Source: Stictocephala bisonia
Lineage: Eukaryota > Arthropoda > Insecta > Hemiptera > Membracidae
Assembly: GCA_035578905.1 (NCBI GenBank)
Contig: JAQJVL010000127.1
Span: 930,001-994,000 of the forward strand
Length of the DNA stretch: 64,000 nt
Direction of reading: 5' to 3'
Of the stretch, positions 48,163-61,057 are shown piece after piece. Below the pieces are notes generated by a model. The model had not been told where the DNA came from, made no database searches, and was given only the letters and a program-made list of their open reading frames with translations. The stretch's first letter is position 1; each line of letters starts with the position of its first letter. The translations under genes and the position numbers were made by a program.

Positions 48163-51010
48163 TAGGCCCTATTGAAATTTTTGGACGAAATAAAGCCTAC
48201 TCAACTAACGGTTATTATGTTTAATGTTATGAAACATAGTATTATCCTAGCTGTTAAATCTCTTATTAATTATGAACTCACGTAACTGTATCCAATTATC
48301 TACTGAAAAGAAATTGGTGACAACAAAATAATTAAAATTTGTTATTTCTGTCTTAAGTAACTCTCTGTTAGTTAAGAAACACTGAGTTTATGAAATAAGA
48401 TTTATTCTTTTAACTAAATTAGTGAATTATTAAGATAATTTTAAAAGAATAGTTTCCAGTATTTAAAATAGACAATAAATAAACCCTATTAAAATAATAC
48501 ATTACAAAAAATAATTAAGCATTAAAATCTCATAAATTGTTCATAATCTGGAACTAAATGTTCATCAAAATTAGACTCATGACATGTTTTCACTCTTTTA
48601 TAAATATCTAATGAATGTATTTAATGTTCCATTTTCTAAGCAGTTCTTGTTTTATATTTTATATTACATATGTGAGAAATATATGACGTATCCTCTTCAT
48701 AATTCCACTGTTATATTTTTTTAGTTTTTTCTCCTTATTTATGCATTATATTTAAACACTGTAACTATTGATAAATGTAACAAAATTTTTTTTCAGTTAG
48801 GACTGTGTTTTTCTTTATTAAAATAAATTAATATTTATAAAAACAAATGTAGCCTTTATAAAAGATCGAAAGAGACTTAATGGTAAAACAAAACCCTCTT
48901 CATTAAAAACTATTGAATTCATAATACATTAGTGGAAAATAAAATTTAATATGCATCTTACTATTAAAACTGTATTTTTCTCTCAAAAATGCGCTATGAT
49001 TGGTCTGAGACTTCAAAACTGGTGTTTCAACAAGAATATATATATATATTTCTGTAAATATAAATAAAAATTACGAGAACATACTTAAAGAATATAAAGA
49101 ATATAAAAAATTAATTACCAAAGTGTATCTCCTTGATAATAATCGTGTCAGGAAAAGTGTTATATACTTCTTTAAAAATTGGAATACTGCTATAAATACC
49201 ATAAATAGTTACATTTATATGTAAAATGTTTACCCTTTCACCACAATGTTATTTTGAATTGAGCTATACCATGGAATATTGAAATGAAATTCCACCACTA
49301 TCTTTTAAATATTTCAGTTTCAATGACAAAGCAACACTAACTAACTTAAGCTTGTTCGTTTCAACTGATTAAAATATAACAATATCAAAAATTTATTATT
49401 TTATTCGCATTAAAAAATATGTTTTTTTATCATGAACGATAATGTTCATGAAACAACACTTCTAGTGTAACTAGATTATACTCATGTACATCAAATTATG
49501 TTCATGCCATGTTGTTAGTTCTATTTAATTATGTATAATGAAAATAATCATGTTTCCCAGTCAGAATTGTTCGCCTCACTTTGGTTTCTGGTTGACTTTC
49601 ACTGAGTATCTTAGAAAATGGTTATTGTATTTTAATCCTAAATATTGAATAAGCTTATACAGAGTGTTTCTGAACTCACTGATAATCTATCTTGGACATT
49701 GTTTTTGGTTCATTTATGTTCTCAAATATTAAATTAAAAGTGCCCAAAACAACATCGGTTATCCTTTCAGCCACTATTTTGTTTTTTTTTTTTTTTTTTA
49801 CCTTTAAATTTATATTTCAAGAACGAAAAGTTCTATTAAGCTGGAATTTCGTATAGTTTTTAAGAAACATTATTACTTTTCTTCTATAAGCGGTTTCAAA
49901 ATGGAGGCTATTTAAAATGAAACAATATAAAGAACAAGAAAAATTAAAAGTTTTCTTTTATAAACAGTTTCAAAATGGTGGCTATTTAAAGTATTACATT
50001 CTAAATAGCTCAAAACCAAATTATAATAAAAATTACATGTTATAATGTGTTTAGCGAATTTAAGAGTGATTAAGTTATATTAAGTCTTATATAGCAACAT
50101 GACATTGCTACCTAAACCCCATCCTACATACATATACATGATCTGTAGAGGGATGGACGTGAGTAAATAAATAATCTGGTTATGTATAAAGTTATATTCA
50201 AGCAAACATATTCACTTTCACTTGAACTCGCCATCAGTATTAAAAAGTCCTCCCCTCTATTTTAGTATGAATACAGCAAAACACATCTTGCTTGATAAAC
50301 AAGCTGATTGTATATTAGACATGATATTGTACCTGAATTAGGGGTATTAAGTCTAAGAGATATTTAACAAATCAATGCGAGTAGATAACGTTAAGGTTGA
50401 ATCATAAGTTCCATATTTTTTTTTAAACTGTTGTAAGAAACAAAAATAAAAACTAACTGAAGTATTTAGTCGTCTTATTTTTTAGATACTTTTTTGTATA
50501 GGTCGTATAAATTGTAGCTCAATATATTTCACCTTTTTTCTATTCGCTGGATTAAGCAAAACTAAAGTAATCTAGTCCGTTGTAAACTTTCTTTCTCAAA
50601 GTGCCTTAAAACTTTGGAACCTCTTTTATTGCTTGTTTGTTACCACAACATTCCTTTTACTACGAAACGTAAACCGTTCCTTAACTTTCCCAATCTCTTT
50701 CAGTCGATTATTTTGTTTTTCAGTGGCACTATTTTAATGCATATATGGTTGTTGTATATTAAGTGGAACTATTTCTATTATCGAGCAAGGAAACTCAACA
50801 TTAATGTTTGACTTTTATAAAACAAACATTTATTAATAAAAAAATTATGTAACCATACTTGTATGGAATAAATTAGGCGTTGAACTTAAGTTTGAATAAA
50901 ATCAACACCTAAATGGGTAATTCTGGGCTTAAAAAACCTCTTTAAATAGTTTTGAATTATAAAAAATTATAGTGGACCTCCATTTAAAAAAATTTAATAT
51001 TAAAAAAATT
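48163..51010. other. AT-rich spacer with a short local duplication
   Basis: 'ggtttcaaaatggaggctat' (about 49892) and 'agtttcaaaatggtggctat' (about 49967) with neighbouring 'ttctataa'/'ttttataa' form a 40-bp direct duplication 75 bp apart. Nothing else was seen. Confidence 0.45.
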
Positions 51011-51014
51011 AGTA

Positions 51015-51606
51015 TTACTCCCACCTATACATGTACAATGGTAATGACCCTCCCAACCACCTATACATCTACAGTTGTAATGACTCTCCCAACCACTTAT
51101 ACATGTATAGTGGTAATGACTCTCCCACCCACCCACACATTTACAGTGGTAATGACCCTTCCACCCACCTATACATGTACAGGGTAATGACTCTCCCACC
51201 CACCTATACATGTACAGTGGTAATGACCCTCCTATCTACCCATACAGGTACAGTGGTAATGACCCTCCCACCCACCTATACATGTACAGTGGTAATGGCT
51301 CTCCCACCCACATATACACGTACAGTGGTAATGACCCTCCCACCCACCTATACATGTATAGTGGTAATGACTCTCCCACCTACCCATACATGTACAGTGG
51401 TAATGACTCTCCCACCCACCTATACATGTACAGTGGTAATGGATCTTCCACCCACCTATACATGTACAGTGGTAATGACTCTCCCACCCACCCATACATG
51501 TATAGTGGTAATGACCCTCCTATCTACCCATACATGTACAGTGGTAATGACCCTCCCACCCACCCATACATATAGAGTGGTATTGACTCACCCACCCACC
51601 CATTAA
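51015..51606 (-). repeat. 36-bp minisatellite, about 16 units
   Basis: Units contain 'tacagtggtaatgaccctcc' and 'cacccacctatacatg'. Here the C-rich block is 'cctcccacccacc', so the minus strand has two full and two shortened G runs, a weaker quadruplex motif than the arrays at 38.5, 43.9, 47.9 and 63.4 kb. One unit lacks a 'tg' ('acagggtaatg', 51180). Confidence 0.95.
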
Positions 51607-52420
51607 TAAGTATTACATGGCATTACACAATTTCTATCACTTACATAGAATTTACAGTTCAACAAAAAGTTACTATACATTAACTATAAGAACATCTCAA
51701 AATAGTTAAAAATAACAACCACCACTAGAAAGGTTACTGGATCACAATAATGTTACAGATTTATTTATCTTCTTATAAAACAACCAATAAATAATCCAGA
51801 CCAATAACTCACCTTGAGTACACTTCTTTAACTTAACAAACACTCAACTACTTATAAAAAGTAGAATTGTGCAGTGCACTAGATTGAAACTTCTTTAATT
51901 GAATGATAGTGAATGATCTCTACTTTGTACAAGTTATAGTGATGGCTCGTATTCTTTTTTTTATAAATTTTAATAAGGTATTAAGATATATTATTTTATC
52001 TGGATAGTTTATATTCTATACCTCATTTATAATACTATGTTAAAATATGTTACCTATAAGTGTATTATAAATAATTTGATTTTATAATAATTTTTATTAA
52101 ATTTATAACGTTACCAAACACACAAAATGAACTAAATTGACACAAAAACAATCAATGGTATGCTACACTGCTATTTTCAAGTTTTAAGGTAAAAGAAATA
52201 TCGTGTTCTTTAATCATAGAATATATAGTAGGCTATCAACGATAATGGATCATCATTTTTTATTTAATAGCAGTTTATTAAGAAAAACAATATTTTTAAT
52301 CAGGCTCCAACTACAGTTATAGGTTGTGAAAGTCCTTATACTATCAAGCCTATGCTGTACCTGTGATGAGATCATTTGAGTGATAATATTGAATTAGATG
52401 ACATAAAGGTTAAACAAAGT
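51607..52420. other. AT-rich spacer, nothing recognised
   Basis: No gene or repeat was identified. Confidence 0.45.
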
Positions 52421-52424
52421 TAAA

Positions 52425-52545
52425 GTATGTCTTATTTAACCAGGCAAAGTTAGAGCTAATAAGCCCTCTCTAACACTTAACTTAGGTTAAACACTTTTAT
52501 GGTCACATTGGGAATCGAACCTGGACAAGTTGAGTGGAAAACTAC
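52425..52545 (-). repeat. SINE family B, copy 3 (internally deleted)
   Basis: On the minus strand: 'aggttcgattcccaatgtga' (B box), then 'taacctaagttaagtgttag', 'agagggcttattagctctaa' and 'tttgcctggttaaataagac'. The 'ggaagtcacgtaaagccgtt' body segment present at 53.46 kb is missing. Confidence 0.75.
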
Positions 52546-53369
52546 CCCCTTAGCCTAAAATTATTATTCACAATATTTCATTTTATGAAATAATAAAACC
52601 TTTCACTGAGAAAAGGGAACTAAAATCGTAGGCCACGTTACTACAGTATATTCCAGTGGTTGAACTCTGGGATCAGGCAGGGGATGTGGAAGATATATTG
52701 TTGGAATGTAAAGGCTTGGTCCACCCTCTCACAATACAGCTAGAAGGGTTAGATTGAAGTAGTGAGTTGAAATTGTGTCATTATTTAACACATAGGAACA
52801 ATGAATTATGGGAATTTCTAAAATATACCTATGTGTATAATAAAGTTACTGGTATATTTTTGCATGTATCTGTCTGTACCAATAAATTAACATTTAAAAT
52901 TTAATAAAGCTTTCATACATTCACTTTTAAACATACATCAGTTATTAAGTGGCATGCAAAATTTCTCATAACTTTCATATCGTACAAATAAAAGTTAATA
53001 GTGTTTAAAATTAAAATCAGATTTTATATTGTCGAACCTCAATATATTGTACATAATTTTTGAGGACAATTCTTTCAACTAATAATGGAATAATATTGTT
53101 TTTACGCAAACGTCGACAGTTTAATGTATAAACAGTTTTCCTGCAATAATAGAAAATAAAAATGGTATAAACCTACATAAATTTTATGACTGATACGATT
53201 TGCTCATCCCTTAACATAAGTAAAAACTAAACAGCTATATAAAATATTAATCAAACAAACTAATTTGCAACATTACTTAATATGCAATTCAATTTATGAA
53301 AATGCAGTACCCATAGCAAAGTTTTAAAAACTGAGGAACGATCGTATAGTTTTAAGCAGTAACTGTTTG

Positions 53370-53568
53370 GAGCAGCCATAGAGACAAGGCTTACCACTCA
53401 ATCGGTCCAGGTTCGAATCCTAATAAGATAATAAATAGTGTTTTTTTCATGCCACTCCCGTGGTTCGGAAGTCACGTAAAGCCGTTCCCCCCACCCCACT
53501 AGGTTAAGTGTTAGAAAGGGCTTCTTAGCGCTAGTTTGGCTTGGTTAAATAAGACAACTTTCATTTAT
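53370..53568 (+). repeat. SINE family B, copy 4
   Basis: Head 'agcagccatagagacaaggc' (A-box region) and 'aggttcgaatcc' (B box), body 'ggttcggaagtcacgtaaag', 'aggttaagtgttagaaaggg', tail 'ttggttaaataagac'. It lies 0.8 kb from copy 3 in the opposite orientation. Confidence 0.8.
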
Positions 53569-54670
53569 TTTATCTTGTCAGTGTGTTGTGTTTGATTGTT
53601 ACACTTCTATCATATATGATTGTACACTAAAAAAATATTATGACTTAAAATGTTTAATACTATTGTATTAAATAATAGAAAGTTGAAATTTAAATTATTA
53701 CATAACGAAGTATTATATTAATAAAATTTTCGTAACTTTAAATCAATGTAATTAGTTATCCACAACAGATTATTGTTTTATGAATGTTTCCAAAGTGACG
53801 TAATTTTAAATTCATATCACATGTCATATCTCTATAATTGAAGTATATTGCTCTCACAATATTTTTATAAAACGTATGGTCATATAAGGAGAGAAAAAAA
53901 GATAAATGTAATCCCGTCCCTTTTCCCTGACATCAGATGGCCATACGCGCACTTTTGTGTCACGTTAAATCCTCTTATATGTATTGTCACCCTTTCTTGA
54001 AATAGCTCTAACGTTGAGACCTTCAACAGGTAACCTTGTATTTCAGACTCTCTATAAAAACTTCAAAATATATGACTAACGTCCTTTAAATTATATTTAA
54101 TGTATCTACTGATTAACTAACGAAATCATGTAAGTACTTTTAGTTTTTTTATTTTTGCTTTTTTCATTTCTAATTATATAGTAAATTGATGATGTTTCCC
54201 CCTTGAATAGGTCTATATCCACATACATTTTAATTTGTTCACACATATATAATATAGCAATATTTGGCTACACTAACCAATAATACAATAAATTAGCGAC
54301 TTAATTAACAACAAAGGAAAACCCATTACTTTAAAAGTAATTTAATTTAATTCTGCTGATGATCATATTACGATTTTAAATTGAGACTTACAAATATTTG
54401 GGACAGTATGTTACATTTACTGCCAGACTAAACACTATTATAACTTGTGTAATATTAACTATAAACTATAAGTAAAACGTGTGATATATTGTTATAATAA
54501 ACTAACATATACTTTTTAGTGACAAAATATGCTTATTATGCTAATGAAATTTTTAAAAAAATTGTTGAAGCTACTGAATTCGACATAGAAAGACTTTTTA
54601 TCATTTTATCATCCCATCAAATGAAATTTTCTGGTTTTAACTAGCATTGTTTGTTATAATATTTCTAAAT
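53569..54670. other. AT-rich spacer, nothing recognised
   Basis: A slightly GC-richer patch at 53910-54030 has no recognisable features. Confidence 0.4.
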
Positions 54671-54674
54671 ATTA

Positions 54675-55105
54675 GACACCGATAGTAGAGATATGGGCGA
54701 ATGTGAGGAGTGAATGAGTGTGATGAATGCATATCAACTAGTGTAGTCATCGTTACTACTTCATCGACTTAGTTCTGAAAGGACTATTTATTAATATCCC
54801 AATAGCCAAGGCAACTATAGGATCTACAGATTTACGTGGAATTTGAACCACGTACTGATGGTCAGATTTTCAGCTAACTGACAAGTCTGACACTCAGTTC
54901 TTTTTCCTACAAAAAATCTGAACCTTGACTACCATCCAACATGGACACCCTAGACTGAGCAGTGTCTACGTCAATAGCAACCAATGAGCGGACGCCGTGT
55001 TGGTATTAAGAGGTCCGAGTATAGAGGATATCGCTTACAATCTCCTCAACAATTTGTCCCCAAGTAGTTGGGTTACAGCACTGCGTAACCACTAGTAACG
55101 ACTTG
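54675..55105 (+). repeat. Family A dispersed repeat, copy 9 (near full length)
   Basis: From 'agacaccgatagtagagata' through 'tttacgtggaatttgaacca', 'ttcagctaactgacaagtct', 'acatggacaccctagac', 'gcaaccaatgagcggacgcc' to 'caagtagttgggttacagca'. Confidence 0.87.
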
Positions 55106-56118
55106 TGAATATTTAAATATTCTATATTATTAGTGACATGTTTTATTATAATTATCTGAAAAATGATTATCATCATAGGATCTGAAATCTTTATGCTGGA
55201 AAAATTAATTTTAAATGTATGAGGATATTTTAACACGCATGTCAATTCTTTTATATAAATGTGATAAATTAAATAGACATAGTAATTTAAACGTTAGGTT
55301 AATTTAAAAAGTACTATTAATTCTTAGGCACTTACATTTTAGGTTGTCTAATTGTTATTATAATTGTAAAAATATAAATAACTATTAATACTAATTTTAC
55401 TATGTATAATTCAATATTCGTTTTCCAATTGACAATCTAAAATAAACAAATATGACGTTACAAACATATTACTTGTCATCCCCTTCAAATATGTTTCTTT
55501 TCTGTTAACTGAATTTACATTTGTCAAAGGTAACAAACTGGCTGCAAAACTCAGTATTGACAGCTAACTGATTGTCTAATTAAAACCTCCTTTTTACACA
55601 CATTATCGTATTTTATTTAAAAGACATTATCACGTTATAACTGAGTTAATTGTTCAAACAATTATACGTCAGTCCAAATCAATTAAATATTGGTTAAAGC
55701 AATACAAAATATATTCTATTACATATATTGTTCATAGCTTCAATAAATAGTGTTTGGTTTATAATTGTATTTATTATTAAGATATAGTTCTTGATTGTAC
55801 TATCTTCTTCTAATAAATTAGTGTGATATCACAAATTACTATTAGTGCCAGTAATTTGGTTAGTTAGTGAGGTCTGCACTACTGTTCATTTAAACTTCAT
55901 TTTGCATAGTATTTCTATGGAACTATAGAATACTGAAGACGTGTAAAATCAGTCGGGTACACAGGAGAAAAAAACAATTAAAAGCTTGAGTGAAAAACAG
56001 TGCTCTTATGTGTGCGTGTTTTGCAGTCCTTCTTTCTAGGCGGGGATTCCTATGTAAGGGATTGAGTTCCCTTATACATAACGTCACAGTCCCCCTGATA
56101 TATATAAAGATTCTCGCC
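55106..56118. other. AT-rich spacer, nothing recognised
   Basis: An imperfect hairpin occurs at 56050-56082 ('tatgtaaggga' / 'tcccttataca'). No gene is seen. Confidence 0.4.
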
Positions 56119-56120
56119 AC

Positions 56121-57263
56121 TTAAGGGCAGTCCAACATGAAAAATATTATTTTTTTTTCGATTTTTGGATTTTTATTGATTTTTTATTGATTGAAAATTT
56201 CTCTTTACAATGGTATATAACACTTTATAGTTAAAAATTTGCAATGTCCTTAAAAAAAAATAAATATGTAGGAGGTTCACAAGCTTTTTATCACAAGATT
56301 TCTTCCTATAACAACGCACCAAAGAGTTGTTCGCATAATGCAGGGATATTTTCTATATATTATACACAAGGTATATTTCATTGTGTGTGGTTGGTCACCC
56401 TGACAACATCTCTACAGCTGATGTCTGCTTTGTTGCATCCGAATGACTGTCTGTGTTGCTATGGTTATGTTTACAGTTTGAAGTTGTAATTTGTGTTGTG
56501 ATTACAAGTTTGTGTACTATTTTTTACTGTAATTAGCTATTTAGAATAGTAGTTGAAATGGGAAATAAGAAGAAGGTGGGGAACAAGCGGAAGTGCTATA
56601 AAACTATTAGAGTTCACAGCAAAGCAAGTGCAGAGGAATCTAGACCTAGGCCTAGTTCAAGTGTAACATCTAAGCCTATTTCAAGCTCTAAAAAAAATTG
56701 AATCGAAACTTATCTTATAATACAGAAAAAAATAGCTCTCTTCAGTATGATATTGTTGATTTCAAGCAGTTGAAAAGTGTTCTTAGTGAAGTAGCTATTT
56801 GTAGGTTTTGTCATGGACCTCTTACTTTAGGTAAAAAGGTTTTAGCCGGTTTGGCAGTCGAGTTTGGTCATTTTTTTTTTTTTTTTATTTCCCGAAACTC
56901 ATTAGTTTTTAATCTTTCGGAACACATATCTCTCAAACTAAAAGTCCTATGGTGATGAAATTTTTACATGGTGTTCTTAGAACTATAATCTAGTTCCTCC
57001 CAGAAGGTTTTCTTAAAATTTCAATAAAATTCCATGTTACAAAATAAAATATTTTTAAAAAATGCCAAAAAATTTAGTATTTTAATTTTTTTTGTAAAAA
57101 AAAAATTTAAATGAATTTTACTAAATAAGCTCATGGTAGGAACTAGGCAAGGAATTCCTCTTTCAAATATAAAAAATTATGATCCTATCTCTGATAGATC
57201 CTGAGAAATACTGTATGTTCCAAAGTTAACATTACGCTCTTATGGGAGTCAGACTGCCCTTAA
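56121..57263 (+). mobile_element. Short DNA transposon derivative with 12-bp terminal inverted repeats
   Basis: 'ttaagggcagtc' at 56121-56132 is matched by its exact reverse complement 'gactgcccttaa' at 57252-57263. If TTAA is the duplicated target rather than part of the repeat, the ends are 'gggcagtc' and the target duplication is TTAA. Between them lies a broken fragment of a Mutator-like transposase and an A/T-rich remainder, so this is a non-autonomous, internally deleted element of about 1.1 kb. Confidence 0.65.
56558..56955 (+). pseudogene. N-terminal fragment of a Mutator-like transposase-domain protein, frameshifted
   Basis: An ATG at 56558 opens a basic N terminus ('MGNKKKVGNKRKCYKTIRV') and a Ser/Pro-rich stretch, then hits TGA at 56699. 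The next frame (from about 56695) continues sensibly with 'YDIVDFKQLKSVLSEVAICR' and 'FCHGPLTLGKKVLAGLAVEF', a pattern (CxxC-x-PL-x-L ... GLA) that I recognise from the N-terminal zinc-binding part of Mutator-like transposase-domain proteins of invertebrate MULE elements. The shift lies in an A8 run. The second cysteine pair expected after GLA is missing; the frame dissolves into a T16 run and random sequence. The catalytic core is absent, so the element cannot move by itself. Confidence 0.6.
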
Positions 57264-58477
57264 TATATTCACACTCGCCACCCTTTCACTACTGTCTGTG
57301 CAGAAATTATGAGTACTCTAGTTTGAGGGTTGTTTTCTTAGAAGCTAATCCAATCCTATGTTTTTCATAGAATCCTTCATTGGATTCTATGAAAAATCCA
57401 ATCACACAATCATTTTCCTAGTTTAATTTTGCGTTATGATGTATGTACTTCAAAATTGTTTTAATAACTTTTAACATAGTTGAAACGAAAAAATTACCAG
57501 GATTTTAACTAGTTTTTACTGTGCATCTCATTTATAACTTTAACACTCAGAAACCCGTTGATGTATAAAATTGTTATTTCTATAAGTTTTTAAATGAAAT
57601 GTTTTCTATAAATTTTATAATTTTAATTAAAAAGAAAAAGTTCTTTTCAATTTTCAGAAATAACATTTTCCTGGCTTCTAAAGGTCGTAAAAACAATTAC
57701 TTGGTTATGCTCCAATCTCTATATGTATAGTTATTTATCAGTGTATGCGTATGAAAATGTAGTAACTTTCAATTGATTTAAATCTTTTTAGTATGACCTT
57801 AAATTGATCACTTTTAAATCACTTCCTTTACTTATGCATATAAAAGTAATGTGTCGTAACCAAACATATCATAAAGGTTACAACGTATCCACTTAATTAA
57901 TTGGTGAATATAAAATATATAATTCTGCCCTCTATATTATAGACTTATATAGCATTACTCATAAATGTCTACCATGGTAAAAATTTCATTTATTAGTAAT
58001 CCAACTAACATAGTTTATACTAATGGTATTCCACATGTTTGCTGTACTTTATTACCTACCCCTGTCTTGTCCACAGTTAGAAATAACTGTCTCCATTAGT
58101 GTGTTATTTATAGTGATTCAGGAAAAGCAACATTTTATATTTTACTACTGAAGAAACACATTTGTAATCTGAGCTGTTTATAGTTTATTTCATATATATC
58201 TTTATATTTACTTATTTACTACATTAAAAATAACATCCAGTGTGCCAAAACCAAATGAAGTCATATAACATAAATAGTCCGTAATGCGTATAATGTGACC
58301 TTGCTCAAACAGGATCATAATATCTATTTTTATTTTGTTTTAATTCTGTTTAAAAAATTTTTAAATATCATATATATTATGATGTAACAATTTTAAATGT
58401 GTTTCATAGAAAATATTTTCCAAAATGTTGTACCATCTGCCTTAAACACAATGATTGATTATGCTTAAAGGCATTAA
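57264..58477. other. AT-rich spacer with a perfect 15-bp hairpin
   Basis: 'tttttcatagaatcc' (57361-57375) and its exact reverse complement (57382-57396) flank the loop 'ttcatt'. No gene is seen. Confidence 0.6.
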
Positions 58478-58682
58478 ACACTACGTGGTTCGGATTCCAC
58501 GTAAAGCTGTAGGTCTCTTAGTTGCCCTGGCTGTTGGGCTATTAATAAATTGCCCTTTCTGAGGTACAGTTGAACTCAATTAGTAACCAGACTACACTCA
58601 TCCACACTCATCCTACACTCATTTAACCATTCATATTCGCCTTAAAATACCAACAACGTTGTGTCGGCGTCTCATATGTAAG
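58478..58682 (-). repeat. Family A dispersed repeat, copy 10
   Basis: The plus strand reads 'ggttcggattccacgtaaag' (a perfect B box consensus GGTTCGGATTCC), 'gttgccctggctgttgggct', 'cactcatcctacactcattt', then the end 'attcgccttaaaatacc' to 'gtgtcggcgtct'. It lacks the other half of the element. Confidence 0.85.
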
Positions 58683-60400
58683 AATGTAAGAATGCTTAAA
58701 GAAATAAGTAAATAAAAAATCCTTCTTCACAATTAGAATTATTTGACTTCTATAAAAATGCTTTGAAACAAAATCGTCCATAAATAATTTTTATTTGCAA
58801 ATAATTATCAGGTTTTTGAATATTTTTCAACACATTTAAAGAAGACTTTATTAATTTGATTCTGCGTTTAGCGTAAAAAATTAAACCCATAAATTCAAAC
58901 ATATTTTTTTTATCATGAATCTGTAATAGTGTAAACTGTATACCACAGTAAATATACTATGACACACAAAATAGTGTAGCCTACAATGAGTCAATAGACT
59001 CAAATTACTATTTGAGTCTATGATCCCTTCCCCAAAATGAAGAAAAAAGTAGCTAAAAATAAAATGTTAAAACACAATATAATTGCTTATACTAGGTATT
59101 TATTAAATAGAGATTAAAATATCTTATATTAAGTTTGAATCCTTAATACAAAACAAATAATACCGATTAATACAAAATACAGTAAATCATAGTTCATTCA
59201 TATTTTATCATACACTATGACAGTAATTATGATGAAATATTCATTACATACTGCCTCCTGAAACAACATAAGTCTCCCCCTACGGGTAGTGGGTGGTGTG
59301 TATCGTGACATGATTGTTTTATTATTGATTCCGGTTTAACTACATCGTTCAAACCACCACCACTCACAACACGCATTCTTTTGTAGTTGTAACGAGTTTT
59401 AAAACTTATAAGTTAAGAACAAATTTAGAAAACTTACAATGAAAGTATGTACTGTATTTTGTATGTTTGTATTGTTCAGGAAAGTTGTCTAATGTAGTGG
59501 TTTAATGAATCACACCAACTTTTAACACAGCTATTTTTAAAGATGCGTTATTTTTTGGCAAGGAGCCCTAATTACACCAGAAACGATCATCGTTAAACGA
59601 AATAATTCCAGACAATTCCAGTGTCAAACATGGTTTAACTTCTTTTTCAAGACATGCTACAGATCAAATTTGAACATTTTTTTAGAAATAGAATATCAAT
59701 CTGTCTTTAGCCAACCCTCACACAAGGGTGGGAGACAATAAACTAACTGAGAGGAGAAAGTTAAAAAAATAACTTCATCGAAAAAATATTGTTTACAACT
59801 AAAAGATAAATGTTTATATTTGTAAAATAATTACGCACCATTTCCATTGAAAAATACTTCAATTTTTAGCAATTTTTAACTTCTGCTTCTTTTAGAAATA
59901 AAACATCAATCTAAATACATATAAAATTAAAAATATCAACATATTTATTTTTACAGGAAAGGGATTGCCAAGCGTTTACCTTTACATGATAATAGCCAAT
60001 ATGACAATAAAATAAAAAATCAAATGTAATCTCAGACAAAAATTTTAAATAATATAAAAGGTTGCTGCAAGCAAAGATGAAATGGACTAACTGAATCTAA
60101 AAAGTTTAATTCGTTAAGAGTAAAAAATTAAATTTTATTATATTTTTTAGTTTTCTCTTTTTAATATTTTTATGAAAACTTTTGTTTAACTTCAAGAGAA
60201 AAGTATTAGTAAGGTAACTTAACATTGCAATTTGTTATGAATTAGCCTTGAGAGTTCAAGATGTAAATATTAAACTTAACAACTTAACAAAGTTAATTTA
60301 AAAACGTATAGTGATTTTAATAAAGGTATAGGCAAAAATAACCCTACACATAAAACTCCCCACTAGCAAAAAAAGCAATTTCCAACAGAGGAACCTGACG
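58683..60400. other. AT-rich spacer with a perfect 12-bp hairpin
   Basis: 'atagactcaaat' (58994-59005), loop 'tact', and its exact reverse complement (59010-59021). No gene is seen. Confidence 0.5.
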
Positions 60401-60515
60401 AGAAAGGAAGTGGACAGGTAGGAGTAGATAAGATTGGTGACGGCCTGCCGGGAGTTTAGGAGGCAATTCCTCAACAGATGGATGGTCTGACATATTTCTC
60501 TAGAGACAGACATTT
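60380..60515 (-). other. GC-richer, exon-like segment (candidate only)
   Basis: On the minus strand a pyrimidine-rich 'tgtctgtctctag' resembles a splice acceptor, followed by about 130 bases of balanced composition with two open frames ('MSVSREICQTIHLLRN' and 'MSDHPSVEELPPKLPAG'). No family is recognised and no good donor is seen. It could equally be part of a dispersed repeat. Confidence 0.25.
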
Positions 60516-60674
60516 TGTTTTTAACAAGAATCAGTGACAGGATTTTTTTAAAGTTTTTTAAGTATTTTATTCTTTTAGAACATTTTTTTTATTTGTTGTT
60601 GTTGTTATAACATTAATTCATCAAAAATGTGTTATAACAACGTCAGATACTCAGTGTTTTAGCAAATAAATAAA

Positions 60675-61057
60675 TTATTACATGAGTGTAGAATGAGTTT
60701 GTATTATGGTTACTAACTGAGTTCCACTTGCCTGAGTTCCACTGAGCCCAACCTAGCTAGGGCAACTGATGGACCTACAGCTTTACGTGTAATCCAAACC
60801 ACGTAGTGTTGGTCTGGTTTTCAGCTAACTGACAAGTCTCAGCTCTCTCCCCTATACAATATTTGGACACTGATTACCACCCAACATGTACACCCCAGAC
60901 TTCTCAATAGTATTCATGTCGATGGACACCATTGAGCGGACGCTGTGTTGGTATTAAAAGGGCTGAGCGTAAAATGTTTCACCTACAATTTCCCCACACT
61001 TTGTCCCTAATTATCTGGATTACAGAACCGCATCACTAGTACCAACCCAATCAATCA
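60675..61057 (+). repeat. Family A dispersed repeat, copy 11
   Basis: It contains 'ggttactaactgagttccac', 'ctttacgtgtaatccaaacc', 'ttcagctaactgacaagtct', 'acatgtacaccccagacttc', 'gagcggacgctgtgttggta' and 'taattatctggattacag'. Confidence 0.87.

Noticed and set aside
51015..51606. A 191-codon frame of Thr-Val-Val-Met-Thr-Leu-Pro-Pro repeats
   Set aside because: It is an artefact of the 36-bp array; a unit with a 2-base loss shifts the frame, showing no selection for coding.
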